DNA from: Bacteroidales bacterium
GTDB taxonomy: Bacteria; Bacteroidota; Bacteroidia; Bacteroidales; UBA932
NCBI GenBank assembly: GCA_024695285.1
Contig: JAILIM010000051.1
Span: 1 to 8,452 of the forward strand
DNA length: 8,452 nt
Reading direction: 5' to 3'
Part shown: piece after piece, positions 5,951-8,452 of the stretch
How positions within the stretch are numbered: the stretch's first letter is position 1
Layout of the letters: each line of letters opens with the position of its first letter
Position numbers and translations under genes: made by a program
Notes under the pieces: model-generated
The model's input: only the letters and a program-made list of their open reading frames with translations
Told to the model about the DNA's origin: nothing
The model's database searches: none

Positions 5951-6332
5951 GCAGGCTGCAGCCGAAGTGCTTCCGGGAGGCGGCCAACGTGTCATAGAAC
6001 TCATAGTCGGGATAATCCATCTGGTACACCTTGATCACTTCCTTCAGACAGCCTTCATCGAAGCGGCTGTTATGAGCCACAAGCGGAAGGTCCTGAATCA
6101 GCGGAGCAATCTTCTCCCATACATACGGGAACACCGGCGCATCCTCAGTGTCTTCCTCCGACAGGCCATGAACCTGCTGGCAGAACCATTGGTAGTATTC
6201 CGGCTCCGGGGGAATCAAACTGTAAAATGAATCCACAATCTCTCCATTCCGGACGATTACTACGCCCACGCTGCAAACGCTGCAGCGGCACTCGTTGGCT
6301 GTCTCAAAATCTATAGCAGCAAAGTCCTTCAT
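5949..6332 (-). pseudogene. 3'-truncated DnaQ-like (DEDD) 3'-5' exonuclease
   Basis: The N-terminal part of a DnaQ-like exonuclease is intact: AAIDFETAN carries Asp8 and Glu10 (ExoI motif), VHGLSEEDTEDAP follows, and LVAHNSRFDEGCLK carries Asp92 (ExoII motif). Family resemblance runs to HFGCSLP (around residue 128). The expected continuation with the ExoIII histidine and aspartate (a NHQLHTVA... HHALADA-type region) is absent. Instead the frame reads SLPRRNRTGSF and continues meaninglessly into the end of the M20 peptidase gene until a stop at 5838. Without the ExoIII His/Asp it should be catalytically dead. The start at 6332 (MKDFAAIDFE) is typical of the family. It lies downstream of the TPR/HTH gene on the same strand, 65 bp away. 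Confidence 0.75.
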
Positions 6333-6397
6333 AGGCCGTACTGTTTTGCTTTCCTATAAACAACAGATAAAGTACATTTTGCCCGTAGTTTTAATGA

Positions 6398-7954
6398 CTA
6401 ATCCGCGCCGTACTCCATAATGGCCGTGTCGAAATCCTTCGCCCCGCCCGACTCCCCGAACAGTTTCCTGAGCAGGCGCACGCGGGTATTGGTGATGGCT
6501 TGGGGAGTTGCAATGGTCAGATTGGCAATCTCAGAGGGGAGAAAATGATGGACCGTCAGCAAGCACACCTGTTGCTCCTTTGAACTGAGTGGAGACAGCA
6601 GTTCCCGTAACTTTGGACGCATGGCGTAAGAGAGTTGGGCCAAAGCATTCATGTCATCATCCGATGCAGGTTTACCTTTGCCTGCAGCAGCATGCAGGCG
6701 AGATACAATATCCTTTAATTGGCGGGAGTTCTCCCGCTGTTCACGTTCCTTCGTCCGCCGCATCTGGGTGAGTTCCGTCCGCGTCAGATTATATTGCAGC
6801 TGACTTTCGGCAAAACGGGCATTGAGCAGGTCCATACGACGCCGGTTATACCAGATGATGAGGGCAGAGAGTACAATCACGAGAAGGATGGCGGCCAGGA
6901 GGACGATGACCGTGCGATACTGCCGCCGCTCTTTAAGCTGCTCGTCGAACTGCGCCTGCAGGTCGATTACAGCGGCGGCGTCGCTATGTTCATAGAGGCG
7001 ATGATAAACCTCATTCAGGCGTTGACTGAATTCTGCCACTCCCCGCAGGTCACCCTGACAGTTCATATAAGCAATCAACTGCCGATAGGACTGGATGGCG
7101 ACATCCGGAGACAGGGAGCCTGACAGTCTATACCATTGCTGGATAGCGGCTGCCGTATCTCCTTCTGCCATGTAGATGTCGGCCAGCAGTTTTTCTCCTC
7201 TGTCGGTCGGAGAGATGAGCCTGGATTCTATCAGGCAGCGTTTCGCCTCCTGGCACTGTCCTGTGCTCAACATATAGCTGGCACAATTGACCAGATAGGT
7301 GGCCCGCACGTCTCCATATGTAGCTTCGTAGTAGGGCTGAGCCTGCTGGGTATAATACCTCAGGCTGTCTTTCCGGCCCAACATGTCGAAGGTCATGGCT
7401 ATATTATTCAGCGTCTGAACGGTCCATTGTCTGTTGCCACATTGCCTTGCAGCCTTCAATGCCTGCTTGTAGTAGCGAAGCGTCAAAGCATTGTTGCCCA
7501 CATTGTCGTTCACGTCGCCAAGCACGCTGTACAAGTACCACTTGAAAGCCGGCAGGTCCACCTCGCCGGACAGCAGCTCTGCCCGTTTCATCGACAGCAC
7601 CGCTTCGTGCACCTGCTGCTGCCGGTACAGGATGATGCCATGGTGGAGCAAGGCTCTGGAGAGGTGCTCATCGTCCCCGTGACGCTCATAGAAGTCTCTG
7701 CTGGCGCGTATCAGCGAGTCTGACGCAGTGCTGAGTCCGCTGCGATGCAGGGCTTCCGTGTAGAGAAGACCATATAGTGCCCGGTCGGCAGCGGTCATCG
7801 CCGAGTCGTTATAATAGGGCGACAGCATCCTGACGACCGAGTCGGGCTGGGTGAAAACAATCTGCGCCGCCCTGCTTAGCAGTTCATTGTGGGGCTGCTC
7901 CTGTGAACAGCCCACAATGACGAGTGCGAATAATACCAGCTGGAGGGGTTTCAT
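6398..7954 (-). CDS. TPR lipoprotein with transmembrane segment and C-terminal LuxR-like HTH
   Basis: The 518-residue protein starts with a lipoprotein signal ending in the lipobox IVGC (Cys16). Residues ~30-320 are alpha-helical TPR-like repeats (for example LYSVLGDVNDNVGNNALTLR and LNNIAMTFDMLGRKDSLRYY). A strong membrane helix follows at ~348-369 (VIVLLAAILLVIVLSALIIW), then the basic NRRR, a charged coiled coil at ~375-420, and a C-terminal segment LSSKEQQVCLLTVHHFLPSE with ANLTIATPQAITNTRVRLLR that reads as a LuxR-type HTH. The arrangement implies a periplasmic sensor and a cytoplasmic DNA-binding end, as known for Bacteroidota TPR regulators; the signal is unknown. The ATG at 7954 overlaps the stop of the tonB-like gene (TGATG), so translation is probably coupled; the GTG at 7957 is an in-frame alternative. 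Target genes cannot be named from the window. Confidence 0.85.
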   Translation of the reverse strand: MKPLQLVLFALVIVGCSQEQPHNELLSRAAQIVFTQPDSVVRMLSPYYNDSAMTAADRALYGLLYTEALHRSGLSTASDSLIRASRDFYERHGDDEHLSRALLHHGIILYRQQQVHEAVLSMKRAELLSGEVDLPAFKWYLYSVLGDVNDNVGNNALTLRYYKQALKAARQCGNRQWTVQTLNNIAMTFDMLGRKDSLRYYTQQAQPYYEATYGDVRATYLVNCASYMLSTGQCQEAKRCLIESRLISPTDRGEKLLADIYMAEGDTAAAIQQWYRLSGSLSPDVAIQSYRQLIAYMNCQGDLRGVAEFSQRLNEVYHRLYEHSDAAAVIDLQAQFDEQLKERRQYRTVIVLLAAILLVIVLSALIIWYNRRRMDLLNARFAESQLQYNLTRTELTQMRRTKEREQRENSRQLKDIVSRLHAAAGKGKPASDDDMNALAQLSYAMRPKLRELLSPLSSKEQQVCLLTVHHFLPSEIANLTIATPQAITNTRVRLLRKLFGESGGAKDFDTAIMEYGAD

Positions 7955-8355
7955 CACATCCGAAATACGATGGGAAGAAGGTATTTCACTCTGACCACCC
8001 TGCCTTTCTCCTTACCCGGCGTCCAATTGGGCATAGCATTCACCACTCTGATTGCTTCGGCATCGAGCGAGGGGAACACCTGCTTGGCTACGTGCACATC
8101 CGATACACTGCCATCCGTTTCCACAACGAATTGAACCATAACTCGCCCTTCCACTTTCTGCTTTTCGGCATCTTCCGGGTACTTCATGTTGGTTTGCAGG
8201 AACTCGATCATCGCTTGCATGCCACCAGGATATTCCGGCATCTGTTCTACGGTGTCGAAGACCTTCTGATTGGTCTGCGACACCACAGTCTTTTGCGCAT
8301 GGGCCGATATAAGGCAACATTCGGCCATCAATAACATGAGAATCAGTTTCTTCAT
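7954..8355 (-). CDS. Secreted TonB C-terminal-domain protein
   Basis: A 133-residue protein with a signal peptide (MKKLILMLLMAECCLISAHA, likely cleaved before Gln21) and one TonB C-terminal domain: YPGGMQAMIEFLQTNMKYP (43-60), EGRVMVQFVVETDGSVSDVH (69-88), SLDAEAIRVVNAMPNWTPGK (96-115) and a final LLPIVFRM. It lacks the N-terminal membrane anchor and proline-rich spacer of true TonB energy transducers, so it is probably a free periplasmic domain protein that binds a partner instead of transmitting energy. The domain is the Bacteroides-type TonB/BlaR1-associated form. It is the first gene of an operon with the TPR/HTH regulator, which suggests it supplies or modulates the signal (inference). 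The start at 8355 gives an ideal signal peptide. Confidence 0.88.
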   Translation of the reverse strand: MKKLILMLLMAECCLISAHAQKTVVSQTNQKVFDTVEQMPEYPGGMQAMIEFLQTNMKYPEDAEKQKVEGRVMVQFVVETDGSVSDVHVAKQVFPSLDAEAIRVVNAMPNWTPGKEKGRVVRVKYLLPIVFRM

Positions 8356-8407
8356 TTTCTTTGCGGTTTTTAATCGTTCAACAATCTGTGCTGTAGTCCG
8401 GACGGAG

Positions 8408-8438
8408 CAAAATTAGATGATTTCCCGTGAGAATCAAA
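8408..8438 (-). promoter_or_regulatory. Promoter of the tonB-CTD/TPR-HTH operon
   Basis: On the minus strand TTTG (8438 down to 8435) is followed after exactly 19 bp by TAATTTTG (8415 down to 8408), an exact match to the Bacteroidota -33/-7 consensus TTTG-N19-21-TAnnTTTG. Transcription should start near 8402, giving a leader of about 45 nt. It is the best promoter in the window and a main reason for assigning the phylum. Confidence 0.85.
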
Positions 8439-8452
8439 GAAATTGATTACAC

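Noticed and set aside
5102..6004. 300-residue minus-strand open frame opposite the M20 peptidase
   Set aside because: It is an antisense shadow with Ala/Gly/Asp/Val-rich composition and no recognisable domain, covering the catalytic part of the peptidase.
7924..8334. 136-residue plus-strand open frame opposite the tonB-like gene
   Set aside because: It lies antisense to a TonB-CTD gene with a good signal peptide and promoter and shows no domain of its own.

Overview
The window looks like a chromosomal segment of a Bacteroidota (Bacteroidales-type) bacterium. Supporting signs are several promoters with the phylum-typical TAnnTTTG -7 element (one with a perfect TTTG -33 box 19 bp upstream), a type B ribosomal protein L31, a TonB C-terminal-domain protein of the Bacteroides type, and a TPR lipoprotein with a membrane anchor and C-terminal HTH. 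The housekeeping core (about 1.7-5.9 kb) is GC-rich, while the left accessory block and the right third look more AT-rich. Genus cannot be fixed from this sequence.

Layout. (1) 1-1525: a REP-associated tyrosine transposase (RAYT, Y1/HUH family) flanked on both sides by arrays of imperfect-palindrome hairpins with a period near 51 bp: at least six units on the left (running off the window edge) and five on the right. This is the most unusual element here. (2) 1530-1697: a GC-rich low-complexity tract (20-bp and 6-bp tandem repeats) ending in a strong intrinsic terminator. (3) 1718-4497, minus strand: glmM-like phosphohexomutase, then an overlapping DUF1343/NamZ-like gene without a signal peptide, then rpmE2 with its own promoter. 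(4) 4529-5893, plus strand: an M20 dipeptidase divergent from glmM, with only 31 bp between the two start codons. (5) 5927-6332: a scar in which a DnaQ-like exonuclease has lost its 3' end, next to what may be the first codons of another lost gene. (6) 6398-8438, minus strand: a two-gene operon of a periplasmic TonB-CTD protein and a TPR/HTH membrane regulator, joined by a TGATG stop/start overlap behind a canonical promoter.

How the parts work together. The RAYT and its arrays form a self-contained REP system in which the transposase-like protein probably recognises and has propagated the hairpins; the gene-proximal hairpin on each side has longer arms than the others, so the two may mark the element's ends. 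GlmM and the NamZ-like protein could both serve amino-sugar/peptidoglycan metabolism (GlcN-1-P synthesis and MurNAc release), but this rests on family membership and gene overlap. The TonB-CTD/TPR-HTH pair looks like an envelope-linked signalling module.
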